Source: an uncultured Oscillospiraceae bacterium (GTDB lineage Bacteria; Bacillota; Clostridia; Oscillospirales; Oscillospiraceae). Taken from it: 62,125 bases of DNA. The position numbers were made by a program, and so were the translations under genes. The notes beneath the pieces are model-generated. The model saw only the letters and a program-made list of their open reading frames with translations. It was not told the DNA's origin and searched no databases. The stretch spans positions 1 through 62,125 of the forward strand of contig CAKTHQ010000012.1 in NCBI GenBank assembly GCA_934565415.1, in the 5' to 3' direction. How positions within the stretch are numbered: position 1 is the stretch's first letter; the number at the start of each line of letters is the position of its first letter. Shown here one piece after another: positions 17,606 to 25,298 of the stretch.

Positions 17606-18738
17606 CAGTCGCACTCCGTAATGGGCACCAGGATGTTCTTGGCCTTGGTGGAATCAAAGTGCAGGATGCTGTGCTCCATACCGTCGTGGAAAATATCCTT
17701 CAGCTCGCCCCACCGGTCCATCTCCTCGTTGGGGCATTGGATGGATTCCAGGGTCATCTGGGGAAGCAGGGGCAGCAGTTCCGTAATATAGTTGGTGATG
17801 TCCGTATTGCTCATATCGGTAAGCACATAGGGCAGCAGCTCGTCTACCAGGCTGTTGATCTCCAGCAGGCTCATATTCTTTACCTTTTCCAGTACCTGGC
17901 CAACCACTGCCCGCTGACGGTCGGTGCGGTTAAAGTCGTTGTCGCCATAGTTGGAGTGCCGGGTACGGACATATACCTCGGCGGCCCAGCCATCCAGCTT
18001 GTTTTCACCCTCCTGGTAGCTCCTGTCGTCGTACTCCACGAAATACTTGTTCATATAGTCTGCCTCATCCTCCGTCAGGGTGATGGTCACACCGTGAATG
18101 GCGTTGATGCAGGCATCAAAGGCATCCATATCCACTTCAATGTTGCGGTCAACTTCCGGGCCAAAATTGTTCTTAATAACCTGGTCCAGGACAGACATGG
18201 CCCCTGCGCTGTCACTCCAGCTGTAGCCCAAGGCATAGGTCAGGTTCAGCTTGGTAGAACCGCTGTGGCTCTTTCCGTTGGCATCCACCACATCGTTTAC
18301 CGTCACATAGGTATCCCGCAGGAAGGAGGTCATGGTGATCTTCTTGGTCTCTTTGTTGACCGTCAGCAGGATGATGGTATCCGCGTTCTTGCTGTCCTCG
18401 CCGGGACGGGCATCCTGGCCGATGAGCAAAATATTGATGACCTTTCCCATCTTACCCCAGTCCGGTGTGGTCTCCTTGGGCACCGTGGTTTCGGTAGGTG
18501 CGGTAGTCGCCTCCGTCTCTTGGGTGGGATCCTCTACCAGTAAGCCTGCCAGTTTTTCGTCCGTCAGCTGATTTTCGCCGGTTTTGGCCCGCTGGATTTT
18601 ATTCATCTTGGAATACACAAACCCGGCCCCCATGCCGCCAACCAGCAGCACCACCGCCAGAATTCCCAGCAGGACCCGCTTCCAGGCCTTTCCCTTCTTC
18701 GGCTCCTCATGCTGTAAAAAACGTCCGCCTTTTGCCAT
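17605..18738 (-). CDS. LytR-CpsA-Psr (LCP) family protein, copy 1
   Basis: A 377-residue membrane-anchored member of the LCP family, whose characterised members transfer anionic glycopolymers from lipid carriers to peptidoglycan. A cytosolic basic N-terminus is followed by one membrane helix (about 24-45, VLLGILAVVLLVGGMGAGFVY) and a Thr/Glu-rich linker. The LCP core includes NILLIGQDARPGEDSKNADT and MTSFLRDTYV, where the conserved Arg/Asp residues bind the pyrophosphate lipid, and VRTRHSNYGDNDFNRTDRQR. It is a tandem paralogue of the next gene, 30 nt upstream, and co-transcribed with it. Confidence 0.93.
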   Translation of the reverse strand: MAKGGRFLQHEEPKKGKAWKRVLLGILAVVLLVGGMGAGFVYSKMNKIQRAKTGENQLTDEKLAGLLVEDPTQETEATTAPTETTVPKETTPDWGKMGKVINILLIGQDARPGEDSKNADTIILLTVNKETKKITMTSFLRDTYVTVNDVVDANGKSHSGSTKLNLTYALGYSWSDSAGAMSVLDQVIKNNFGPEVDRNIEVDMDAFDACINAIHGVTITLTEDEADYMNKYFVEYDDRSYQEGENKLDGWAAEVYVRTRHSNYGDNDFNRTDRQRAVVGQVLEKVKNMSLLEINSLVDELLPYVLTDMSNTDITNYITELLPLLPQMTLESIQCPNEEMDRWGELKDIFHDGMEHSILHFDSTKAKNILVPITECD

Positions 18739-18768
18739 TTGTTTTTATCTCCTTTTGAACCGGGAAGC

Positions 18769-19890
18769 TCAATCCGCTTCCGTAATTTTGGTAACGATCT
18801 TCTTTGCCTTTACCTCATCAAAATAAAGTACACTGTGGTCTACGCCGTCGCCAAACAGATCAATGATCTTGCCCCGCCGGTCCATGTCCTCATTGGGGCA
18901 CTGGAGAGACTCCAGGCTCATCTGGGGCAGCAGCGGCAAGAGCTCGGTAATGCAATTGGTAATTTCCGTATTGGTCATATCGATGGTCACATAGGGCAGC
19001 AGCTCGTCCACCAGGCTGTTGATCTCCAGCAGGCTCATCCCCTTTACCTTTTCCAGCACCTGGGCGATGACGGCCCGCTGCCGGTCGGTGCGGTTAAAGT
19101 CGTTGTCGCCGTTGTTGGAGTGACGGGTCCGGACGTAGACCTCGGCGGCCCAGCCGTCCAGCTTGTTTTCGCCCTCCTGATAGTTCCGGTCGTCGTAGTC
19201 CTTGAAGTAGTCGTTCATGTATTTGGCCTCGTCCTCCGTCAGGGTGATGGTCACACCGTGGAGGGCGTTGATACAGGCATCAAAGGCATCCATATCCACT
19301 TCAATATTGTAGTCCACCTTGGCGCCAAAGTTCCGCTCAATGACGCCGTCGATCATTTCAAAAGCGTTGCCCCACTTATAGCCCAAAGCGTAGCACAGGG
19401 TCATCTTGGTCCGGCCGTTATGGGTAATGCCGTCTTTGTCCATGAAGCTGTCGATATATACCAGACTGTCCCGCAGGAAGGAGATCATGGTGATCTTCTT
19501 GGTCTCCTTGTTGACAGATACCAGAATCATGGTGTCGGCATTCTTGCTGTCCTCCCCCGGCCGGGCATCCTGCCCCACAAGCAGCACATTGATGATTTTT
19601 CCGGTAGTACCGTAATCAGGCTCCGTGGGTTTGGGCTCGGTAGTCTCCGGGGGCTGGGTGGCAGCAGTCGTTTCCGTGGGATCCTCCACCAGAAGTCCTG
19701 CCAGATCGTCTGACGACAGGTTATTGTCTCCCCAATCCGGCCGTTTGATTTTATTTAACTTGGATAAATAGAAACCGCCGATAGCAGCGCCCAGCAGCAA
19801 AACCACTGCCAGAACGATCAGCAGAACCTTTACCCAGGCTTTTCCTTTCTTTTCTGGCTTGGGGGCCAAAAAATGTCCTCCATTATGCAT
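18769..19890 (-). CDS. LytR-CpsA-Psr (LCP) family protein, copy 2
   Basis: A 373-residue LCP protein with the same layout as its downstream neighbour: cytosolic basic start, one membrane helix (VLLIVLAVVLLLGAAIGGFYL), a Thr/Glu/Pro-rich stalk, then the extracytoplasmic LCP catalytic domain. Long blocks are identical in the two copies (for example EGENKLDGWAAEVYVRTRH and the DRQRAV segment), indicating tandem duplication. The start chosen is the ATG at 19890, behind CAATTGGAGGAACACT; the frame upstream to 19980 lacks a binding site. It is the first gene of the operon. Confidence 0.93.
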   Translation of the reverse strand: MHNGGHFLAPKPEKKGKAWVKVLLIVLAVVLLLGAAIGGFYLSKLNKIKRPDWGDNNLSSDDLAGLLVEDPTETTAATQPPETTEPKPTEPDYGTTGKIINVLLVGQDARPGEDSKNADTMILVSVNKETKKITMISFLRDSLVYIDSFMDKDGITHNGRTKMTLCYALGYKWGNAFEMIDGVIERNFGAKVDYNIEVDMDAFDACINALHGVTITLTEDEAKYMNDYFKDYDDRNYQEGENKLDGWAAEVYVRTRHSNNGDNDFNRTDRQRAVIAQVLEKVKGMSLLEINSLVDELLPYVTIDMTNTEITNCITELLPLLPQMSLESLQCPNEDMDRRGKIIDLFGDGVDHSVLYFDEVKAKKIVTKITEAD

Positions 19891-19978
19891 AGTGTTCCTC
19901 CAATTGTCTGTGGAAATTCTCCGGGAAGCCCAGGGGAAGAAATCAAAGTTCCCATTGGTTCCTTCACATAGGCTCTCC

Positions 19979-20014
19979 AAAAAACAATTGGGCTGCCCGC
20001 AGGCCGCCCAATTG
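19979..20014 (-). terminator. Terminator of the ferredoxin gene
   Basis: CAATTGGGC (19985-19993) pairs with GCCCAATTG (20006-20014). On the minus strand six T follow. It ends the ferredoxin transcript upstream of the LCP operon. Confidence 0.9.
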
Positions 20015-20025
20015 CGGTAGGGAGT

Positions 20026-20412
20026 TTACTTTTCGACAACCTCCAGCACACCCATGGGGCAGGCCTTGACGCAGGCGCCGCAGGCGATGCACTTGGAAGC
20101 GGGATTCTCGGGCTTCAGGACCATGACCTTCATGGGGCAGGCCTCCACGCAAGCGCCGCAGCCAACGCAGTTCTTACGGCTTACCATGTACACGCCGGTC
20201 TTGGGGTTCTGGGTAATGGCATCGTGCTCGCAGGCCTTCATGCACTTGCCGCACTGAATGCACACATTGGGCTTGGCGCCATCCCCCTTGGCAACAATGC
20301 GGATGCAGCTGTAGTCCTCGTTGAACTCTTTGTAGAACATGGTGGAGCAGGCGCGGACGCACTCCAAGCAGGCCATACAGGGAACATCCTTCTTGATGGT
20401 CAGTTTCTTCAT
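20026..20412 (-). CDS. Ferredoxin-like protein with four [4Fe-4S] motifs
   Basis: 128 residues with four complete CxxCxxCxxxC motifs: CMACLECVRAC, CIQCGKCMKAC, CVGCGACVEAC and CIACGACVKAC. The protein can in principle hold four [4Fe-4S] clusters, two tandem bacterial-ferredoxin domains, and should be a cytosolic electron carrier or an electron-transfer subunit of an oxidoreductase such as the aldehyde oxidoreductase-associated type. The start is the ATG at 20412, with AAGGAG upstream. No oxidoreductase catalytic subunit is adjacent, so the partner is unknown. It has its own promoter and terminator. Confidence 0.9.
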   Translation of the reverse strand: MKKLTIKKDVPCMACLECVRACSTMFYKEFNEDYSCIRIVAKGDGAKPNVCIQCGKCMKACEHDAITQNPKTGVYMVSRKNCVGCGACVEACPMKVMVLKPENPASKCIACGACVKACPMGVLEVVEK

Positions 20413-20527
20413 AACAGAAAACTCCTTCTTCTGGCGCTTTTGCAAGGGTACGCCCCTTAGGCCAGGCTATTGCCGCACCCGGCCCCAGGCGCTCCCCATC
20501 GAACGCCGTGTATTTTCACGCAGAAAC

Positions 20528-20556
20528 ATTATACTAGAAAGCGCCAAAAATAGCAA
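20528..20556 (-). promoter_or_regulatory. Promoter of the ferredoxin gene
   Basis: On the minus strand, TTGCTA (20556-20551), a 17-nt spacer and TATAAT (20533-20528). The leader is about 110 nt long. Confidence 0.7.
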
Positions 20557-20698
20557 CCATAAATCAGTAAACTTTTTGGCCTTCCATGGAATTTTCCTGT
20601 CTAACTCGGCACATTTGGGGAATCCTTTTACAGAGGCGCTTTGGCTTTGCCCGTCGGCTGCCGGGCGCCCGATGGAGATTTTCTTGGAGGAATGAAAT

Positions 20699-21004
20699 AT
20701 GAAAAAAACGATCTGTCTTCTCTTGGCTTTTGTGCTGCTCCTGTGCCTCACCGGCTGCCGGGGCGGAAACACCACATCTACCACCGTTGCCACCACAGCA
20801 CCCATGACCCAGCCCACCACGGCAGCCACGGAAAATACCACCATGTCTACCACCGTGGCGACAGACCCCACCATGGATAATGGCAACGGTCCCCTGACCA
20901 CGGACGGCACGGATAACGGCACCGATACCGGCAGCGGCGCGGGTACCGGCAACGGTACGGGCACGGGCGCAAGCAACGGCACCGGCATAGGGACCAATCC
21001 GTAA
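20699..21004 (+). CDS. Low-complexity Thr/Gly-rich lipoprotein
   Basis: 101 residues. A lipoprotein signal peptide with lipobox LTGC (Cys near residue 20) is followed by a mature region made almost only of Thr, Ala, Gly, Asn and Ser: first Thr-rich (TTSTTVATTAP), then a Gly/Thr/Asn-rich repeat (GTGNGTGTGASNGTG). It is probably an unstructured, surface-anchored spacer peptide. It has no catalytic features and no family I recognise. The ATG sits 7 nt behind GGAGG, which supports real translation. The short distance to the next small gene (71 nt) suggests one transcript. Confidence 0.7.
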   Translation: MKKTICLLLAFVLLLCLTGCRGGNTTSTTVATTAPMTQPTTAATENTTMSTTVATDPTMDNGNGPLTTDGTDNGTDTGSGAGTGNGTGTGASNGTGIGTNP

Positions 21005-21074
21005 AAATCCATTTATGTTTTCTACGGCCCCGGGCATACTAGCTCCATCCAAGTATAGAAAGGAGCGAAATGCC

Positions 21075-21254
21075 ATGGGTGCAAAAGGATGGGCCATTTC
21101 CGCAGGGATCGGCGCCGCCGCCGGAATGGTGGCGGTGCTGATGATGCCCCGCAATAACCCCACCCGCCGTCTGGCCGCAAAGGCCGCCAACAAGATGGAG
21201 GATGTGGCCTGGAAAGTATCCGACAGCCTGAACGACAAGTTCGGGGAGATGTAA
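21075..21254 (+). CDS. Small membrane protein, YtxH-like
   Basis: 59 residues. One membrane helix rich in small residues (AISAGIGAAAGMVAVLMM, about 6-23) is followed by a basic, amphipathic helical tail (TRRLAAKAANKMEDVAWKVSDSL). This layout resembles YtxH-type envelope proteins, but similarity is by general shape only. The start is the ATG at 21075, 11 nt behind AAAGGAG. Its function is unknown. Confidence 0.6.
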   Translation: MGAKGWAISAGIGAAAGMVAVLMMPRNNPTRRLAAKAANKMEDVAWKVSDSLNDKFGEM

Positions 21255-21379
21255 AAATAGGGATTTGGCGAAGCGACTCCATCGCCCCGCGGGGGGCACA
21301 TCTTAGCCTTCCCCTCCCAGGGGAAGGCAGGAGCGCGTACCTTCGGTACCTACCATTCACCTCCACAAATCCTCACTTA
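21255..21379. repeat. Multi-hairpin intergenic element
   Basis: A non-coding stretch built of nested palindromes: GGCGA/TCGCC (around 21267-21286), CCCCGCGGGG, CCTTCCCCT/AGGGGAAGG (about 21309-21329) and GGTAC/GTACC (about 21340-21352). It ends a few bases before the cutC stop. Its structure is typical of an interspersed repeat used as a transcript end. No second copy was found in this window. Confidence 0.45.
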
Positions 21380-22135
21380 TCACCCCTCCAGCCCCTGCAC
21401 TACCTCCACGCAGCGCTGCACCTCCCGTACATCCGTCCGGAACAGTTCGTATTCTGATAGGCCAGGCAGTCCCATGTTCACGTTGGGATTCCGGTACCGC
21501 ATTCCGCTTTCGATGGCGCCGGTCCTGCAGGAGCCATGGTAGGCGGTGATGCCGGTCCTTTCGTACAGTGCCCGGATATTCCCGGCGTTTACCCCGGCCC
21601 CGGCCATCAGGCGGATACGGCCCCAGGCCTGTTCATTCAGCTCCGCCAGTTGCTCCATGCCCTTCGCTGCACTGCTTAATCCTCCGGAAGTCAGAATGGT
21701 GGTAAAGCCCAGGTCGGCAGCCTGTTCCAGGGCCTCGTTTTGATCCTTCGCCATATCAAAGGCTCTATGGAGCGTCACCTGCATATTCCCCGCAGCGTTT
21801 AAAAGGCGCTTTAGATGCTTTACATCCAGGCCCCCGTCCTCTGTCAGCGCTCCAATGACCACGCCGTTGGCTCCCAGGTCCCGGAACCGGGCAATTTCCC
21901 CTTCCATCTGCCGGAACTCTTCTTCCGTGTACAGGAAATCCCCGAACCGGGGACGGATCAGCACATTGGCGGGAATGCCGATCTCATCCCGGACCTGTGT
22001 AAACAAAAATTCCGACGGGGTTGTCCCCCCAATCACCAGATTGGCGCAAAGCTCCACCCGGTCTCCCCCGCCCTGCCTGGCAGCAAGAGCGGAAGCATAG
22101 TTTTCCACGCAGACTTCAAATAATGGTGTTGGCAT
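21380..22135 (-). CDS. cutC: CutC-family protein (TIM-barrel)
   Basis: A 251-residue TIM-barrel protein of the CutC family, historically called a copper homeostasis protein; its true reaction is unsettled. Family segments are FEVCVENYASALAA at the start, GGDRVELCANLVIGGTTPS, MQVTLHRAFDM and LTSGGLSSAAKGMEQL. Length is normal. It is divergent from tcdA and monocistronic. A metallochaperone gene lies 33 kb away, so there is no local copper cluster. Confidence 0.92.
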   Translation of the reverse strand: MPTPLFEVCVENYASALAARQGGGDRVELCANLVIGGTTPSEFLFTQVRDEIGIPANVLIRPRFGDFLYTEEEFRQMEGEIARFRDLGANGVVIGALTEDGGLDVKHLKRLLNAAGNMQVTLHRAFDMAKDQNEALEQAADLGFTTILTSGGLSSAAKGMEQLAELNEQAWGRIRLMAGAGVNAGNIRALYERTGITAYHGSCRTGAIESGMRYRNPNVNMGLPGLSEYELFRTDVREVQRCVEVVQGLEG

Positions 22136-22175
22136 ATGTGTTCTCCTTTTCTTCCAAAATTCTCCCGGAAAGCGC

Positions 22176-22204
22176 TTGATAACCTATCATGCAAGTAGTA
22201 TAAT
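22176..22204 (+). promoter_or_regulatory. Promoter of tcdA
   Basis: TTGATA (22176-22181), a 17-nt spacer and TATAAT (22199-22204), with the tcdA start 34 nt downstream. Confidence 0.8.
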
Positions 22205-22237
22205 AGACGCAAATTTTCATCGACAGGAGAATTCCCT

Positions 22238-23008
22238 ATGTTAAATCAGTTTTCCCGCTCTCAGCTGGTATTTGGCCGGGACGCTATGGACATTCTGGCC
22301 CACAGCCGGGTGGCGGTATTCGGCATCGGCGGCGTAGGCGGCTATGTGGTAGAGGCATTGGCCCGGTCCGGGGTGGGTGCTCTGGACCTTGTAGACGACG
22401 ACAAGGTCTGCCTGACCAACCTGAACCGGCAGATCTTTGCCACCCGGTCCACCGTGGGCAAATATAAGGTGGATGTCGCCAAAGATCGGATCCTGGATAT
22501 CAACCCCAACTGTCAGGTCACCACCCACCGGTGCTTCTTTCTGCCGGAAACCAAGGATCAGTTCGACTTTACCCAGTACGACTATGTGGTAGACGCCATC
22601 GATACCGTTACCGGCAAAATGCAGATCATTTTGTCCTGTAAAGAAGCCAACGTTCCCGTCATCAGTGCCATGGGGGCAGGCAATAAAATGGAAGCCTCCG
22701 CCTTCAAGGTAGCGGACATCTATAAGACCTCCGTGTGCCCTCTGGCCCGGGTCATGCGGCGGCTGTGCCGGAAGAACGGCATCCGGCATCTCAAAGTAGT
22801 CTACTCCGAGGAGGAGCCCATCCGTCCCTTCGAGGATCTGTCCATTTCCTGCCGGGCCCACTGCATCTGCCCGCCGGGCACTGTCCGCAAGTGCACCCAA
22901 CGCCGGGATATCCCCGGGTCCACCGCCTTTGCCGTAGCCTCCGCCGGTATGATTATCGCCGGAGAAGTGGTGAAGGACCTGACCCATTTCGACCGGAACG
23001 GCCGCTGA
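22238..23008 (+). CDS. tcdA: tRNA threonylcarbamoyladenosine dehydratase (ThiF/MoeB/HesA family)
   Basis: A 256-residue E1-like adenylating enzyme matching TcdA (YgdL), which converts t6A37 in ANN-decoding tRNAs to its cyclic form using ATP. The nucleotide-binding segment GIGGVGGYVVEALARSG is at about 32-48, followed by LVDDDKVCLTNLNRQI (Asp and Arg for adenylation) and YDYVVDAIDTVTGK. The SMGAGNKME-like segment (SAMGAGNKMEAS) is typical of TcdA rather than ThiF. It is monocistronic with its own promoter. Confidence 0.92.
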   Translation: MLNQFSRSQLVFGRDAMDILAHSRVAVFGIGGVGGYVVEALARSGVGALDLVDDDKVCLTNLNRQIFATRSTVGKYKVDVAKDRILDINPNCQVTTHRCFFLPETKDQFDFTQYDYVVDAIDTVTGKMQIILSCKEANVPVISAMGAGNKMEASAFKVADIYKTSVCPLARVMRRLCRKNGIRHLKVVYSEEEPIRPFEDLSISCRAHCICPPGTVRKCTQRRDIPGSTAFAVASAGMIIAGEVVKDLTHFDRNGR

Positions 23009-23043
23009 TATACATTATAATATAGTATTCGCCAAAATGCCAG

Positions 23044-23078
23044 AAAAATTGCCGCCTGCCCTTTTGTGGACAGGCGGC
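23044..23078 (-). terminator. Terminator of the isomerase operon
   Basis: GCCGCCTG (23051-23058) pairs with CAGGCGGC (23071-23078). On the minus strand AATTTTT follows. It also stands behind tcdA and may act in both directions. Confidence 0.85.
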
Positions 23079-23092
23079 AAAATTGTTATCCC

Positions 23093-24562
23093 TTAGCCCC
23101 AGGGATTCTCGGTGGCGTAGGGCAGGCTCTTGGGCTGATTGTAGGCAATGTCGGAGATGCCAAAGTACTTCAGAACCTCAAACAGAGTCTTGCCGCAGTG
23201 AGCAAAGGCCACGGCACCATGGTGGGGATAGCGCTTCTGAATCAGCACATGGCGATAGAAGCGGCCCATTTCGGGGATGGCAAAAATGCCGATGCCGCCG
23301 AAAGAGCGGGTAGCCACAGGCAGGACCTCACCTTCCGCCACATAGGAGCGGAGGTTCCCTTCGCTGTCGCACTGCAGGCGGTAGAAGGTGATGTCGGAGG
23401 CAGCAATGTCGCCTTCCAGAGTGCCTCGGGTAAAGTCGGGCTCGGAACCGGCGGGCTCCAGCAGACGGTGCTGAATCAGCTGGTATTTCACCCCGCAGCC
23501 GTCGCACATCTTGCAGCTGGGGGTATTGCCGCAGTGGAAGCCCATAAAGGTATCGGTGAGCTTGTAGTCAAACTTGCCGGCAATGTCCTCGTCGTAGATG
23601 TACTGGGGTACGGAGTTATTGATGTCCAGCAGGGTAACGGCGTCGCCGGTAATGCAGGCCCCGATGTACTCGCTGAGCGCGCCGTAGATATCCACCTCAC
23701 AGGCCACAGGGATCCCCCGGGAAGCCAGGCGGGAGTTTACATAGCAGGGCTCAAAGCCGAACTGCTCCGGGAAAGCCGGCCAGCACTTATCGGCAAAGGC
23801 CACATACTTCCGGTCACCCTTGTGCGCCTCGGCCCAATCCAGCAGCGTCAGCTCAAACTGTGCCATCCGCTCCAGCATATCGGCATAGATGGTGCCGTTC
23901 ATTTCCTTCTGCATATCGGCGACTACTTCGGGGATCCGCTTGTCACCGGCATGAGCCTTGTAGGATACCAGCAGGTCCAGCTCGGAGTTCTCCTCCACCT
24001 CTACACCCAGCTCGTACAGGCCCTTGATAGGGGCGTTGCAGGCAAAGAAGTCCTGAGGGCGGGGGCCGAAGGTGATGATCTTCAGGTTCTTCACGCCAAT
24101 GATGGCCCGGGCAATGGGAACGAATTCCTTGATCATCTTGGCACAGTCTGCAGCGGTGCCCACGGGATACTCGGGAATATAGGCCTTCAGGTGACGCATT
24201 CCCAGATTGTAGGAGCAGTTCAGCATACCGCAGTAGGCATCACCGCGGCCGTTAATCATATCACCGTCGCCCTCGGCGGCAGCAATGCACATGGCAGGGC
24301 CATGGAACTTCTTCACAAGCAGGGTCTCGGGGGTCTCGGGGCCGAAGTTGCCCAGGAAGACCACCAGAGCGTTGACGCCATGCTCTTTCACATCGGCCAG
24401 AGCCTTGGCAACATCCTTCTCGTTCTCAACGGTAATGGGGCACTCATACAGCCCTTCGCCGTAGGCCGCCACAATATTCTTGCGGCGCTGGGTAGACAAG
24501 GCAATAGGGAAGCAGTCACGGGATACGGCAATGATGCCAAGCTTTACTTCAGGAATGTTCAT
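23093..24562 (-). CDS. L-fucose/L-arabinose isomerase family protein
   Basis: A 489-residue member of the fucose/arabinose isomerase fold, which interconverts aldoses and ketoses with a Mn2+ site. Candidate metal ligands in family order are Glu in ACEVDIYGALSEY, Asp in LLDINNS and His in MGFHCGNTPSC. The start chosen is the ATG at 24562, behind TAAGGAGATATGTATC. It is the last gene of an operon with xylulokinase and a DUF4867 protein, so it probably feeds a pentose into that kinase. The exact sugar is not predictable. A 15-bp AT-rich direct repeat flanks the gene. Confidence 0.82.
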   Translation of the reverse strand: MNIPEVKLGIIAVSRDCFPIALSTQRRKNIVAAYGEGLYECPITVENEKDVAKALADVKEHGVNALVVFLGNFGPETPETLLVKKFHGPAMCIAAAEGDGDMINGRGDAYCGMLNCSYNLGMRHLKAYIPEYPVGTAADCAKMIKEFVPIARAIIGVKNLKIITFGPRPQDFFACNAPIKGLYELGVEVEENSELDLLVSYKAHAGDKRIPEVVADMQKEMNGTIYADMLERMAQFELTLLDWAEAHKGDRKYVAFADKCWPAFPEQFGFEPCYVNSRLASRGIPVACEVDIYGALSEYIGACITGDAVTLLDINNSVPQYIYDEDIAGKFDYKLTDTFMGFHCGNTPSCKMCDGCGVKYQLIQHRLLEPAGSEPDFTRGTLEGDIAASDITFYRLQCDSEGNLRSYVAEGEVLPVATRSFGGIGIFAIPEMGRFYRHVLIQKRYPHHGAVAFAHCGKTLFEVLKYFGISDIAYNQPKSLPYATENPWG

Positions 24563-24654
24563 GATACATATCTCCTTAGTATTCATTGTTATCTGTGCCT
24601 CTCTTCTTCCGAAGGGAGGATACATACATTATAATATATAATAAGGTATCCGGC

Positions 24655-25293
24655 TTACAGGGAATCCGCAATATCCAGGTTTTCGCCCTCTAACCGGACG
24701 GCGGCACCCTGCCCTGCTTCGCTTGACTCAGCATGAGCCAGCAGCCACTTGTTCCGGGCCCACAGGAGCTTATCTTCACTGGTCTTGCCAGGTACATTGG
24801 GCTTATCAGTATTGGTCCCCTTGGGCAGGGCCACCATCACCCGGAACCCCTTGCTTGCGTCCATATGGCAGGGAGCATAATGCAGCGTAGTGGCGTAAAC
24901 CTCTATCAGTGTCCCCGCAGGGGCCCAGAAGGCCTTGATCTTTGCGGTGTCCAGTACGCCATCGGCAATGTCAGACTGCTTAGCCAGCAGCAGCACAAAA
25001 TTCTCGGTGCCCAGGTTGAACTCGGAATCCCGGTGATACTCCAGGCAGTTGAGCTTGGTATTGTGGCCGTTGCACCAGCCCAGCTGCACGGGCATACCGC
25101 CGTAGCAATGGTCGGAAATGGCCTGCGCTTCCTTTAGGCTCTGAAGCAGAGGCTCCTCCGGCACATAGTCGGTTCCTTCCGGCAGCGGCGTTTTTGCCAA
25201 GGCATCCAGCAGGGGGGCAACGGTATCCTCCATGCCGTCTACGATCTGGCCGTAGGCATGGAACTCCGGATCAAATACAGAATAGATTTTCAT
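24655..25293 (-). CDS. DUF4867-family cupin-like protein
   Basis: A 212-residue protein of the DUF4867 family (assigned from memory of the family pattern). It looks like a cupin: LEYHRDSEFNLG and TTLHYAPCHMD supply possible His/Glu metal ligands in a beta-barrel. Such folds include sugar isomerases, for example D-lyxose isomerase, and its place between xylulokinase and an aldose isomerase makes a sugar-isomerase or sugar-binding role plausible. This is inference. The ATG at 25293 lies 5 nt past the xylulokinase stop, with its AAGGAG inside that gene's end, so translation is coupled. Confidence 0.78.
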   Translation of the reverse strand: MKIYSVFDPEFHAYGQIVDGMEDTVAPLLDALAKTPLPEGTDYVPEEPLLQSLKEAQAISDHCYGGMPVQLGWCNGHNTKLNCLEYHRDSEFNLGTENFVLLLAKQSDIADGVLDTAKIKAFWAPAGTLIEVYATTLHYAPCHMDASKGFRVMVALPKGTNTDKPNVPGKTSEDKLLWARNKWLLAHAESSEAGQGAAVRLEGENLDIADSL

Positions 25294-25298
25294 GGGTA

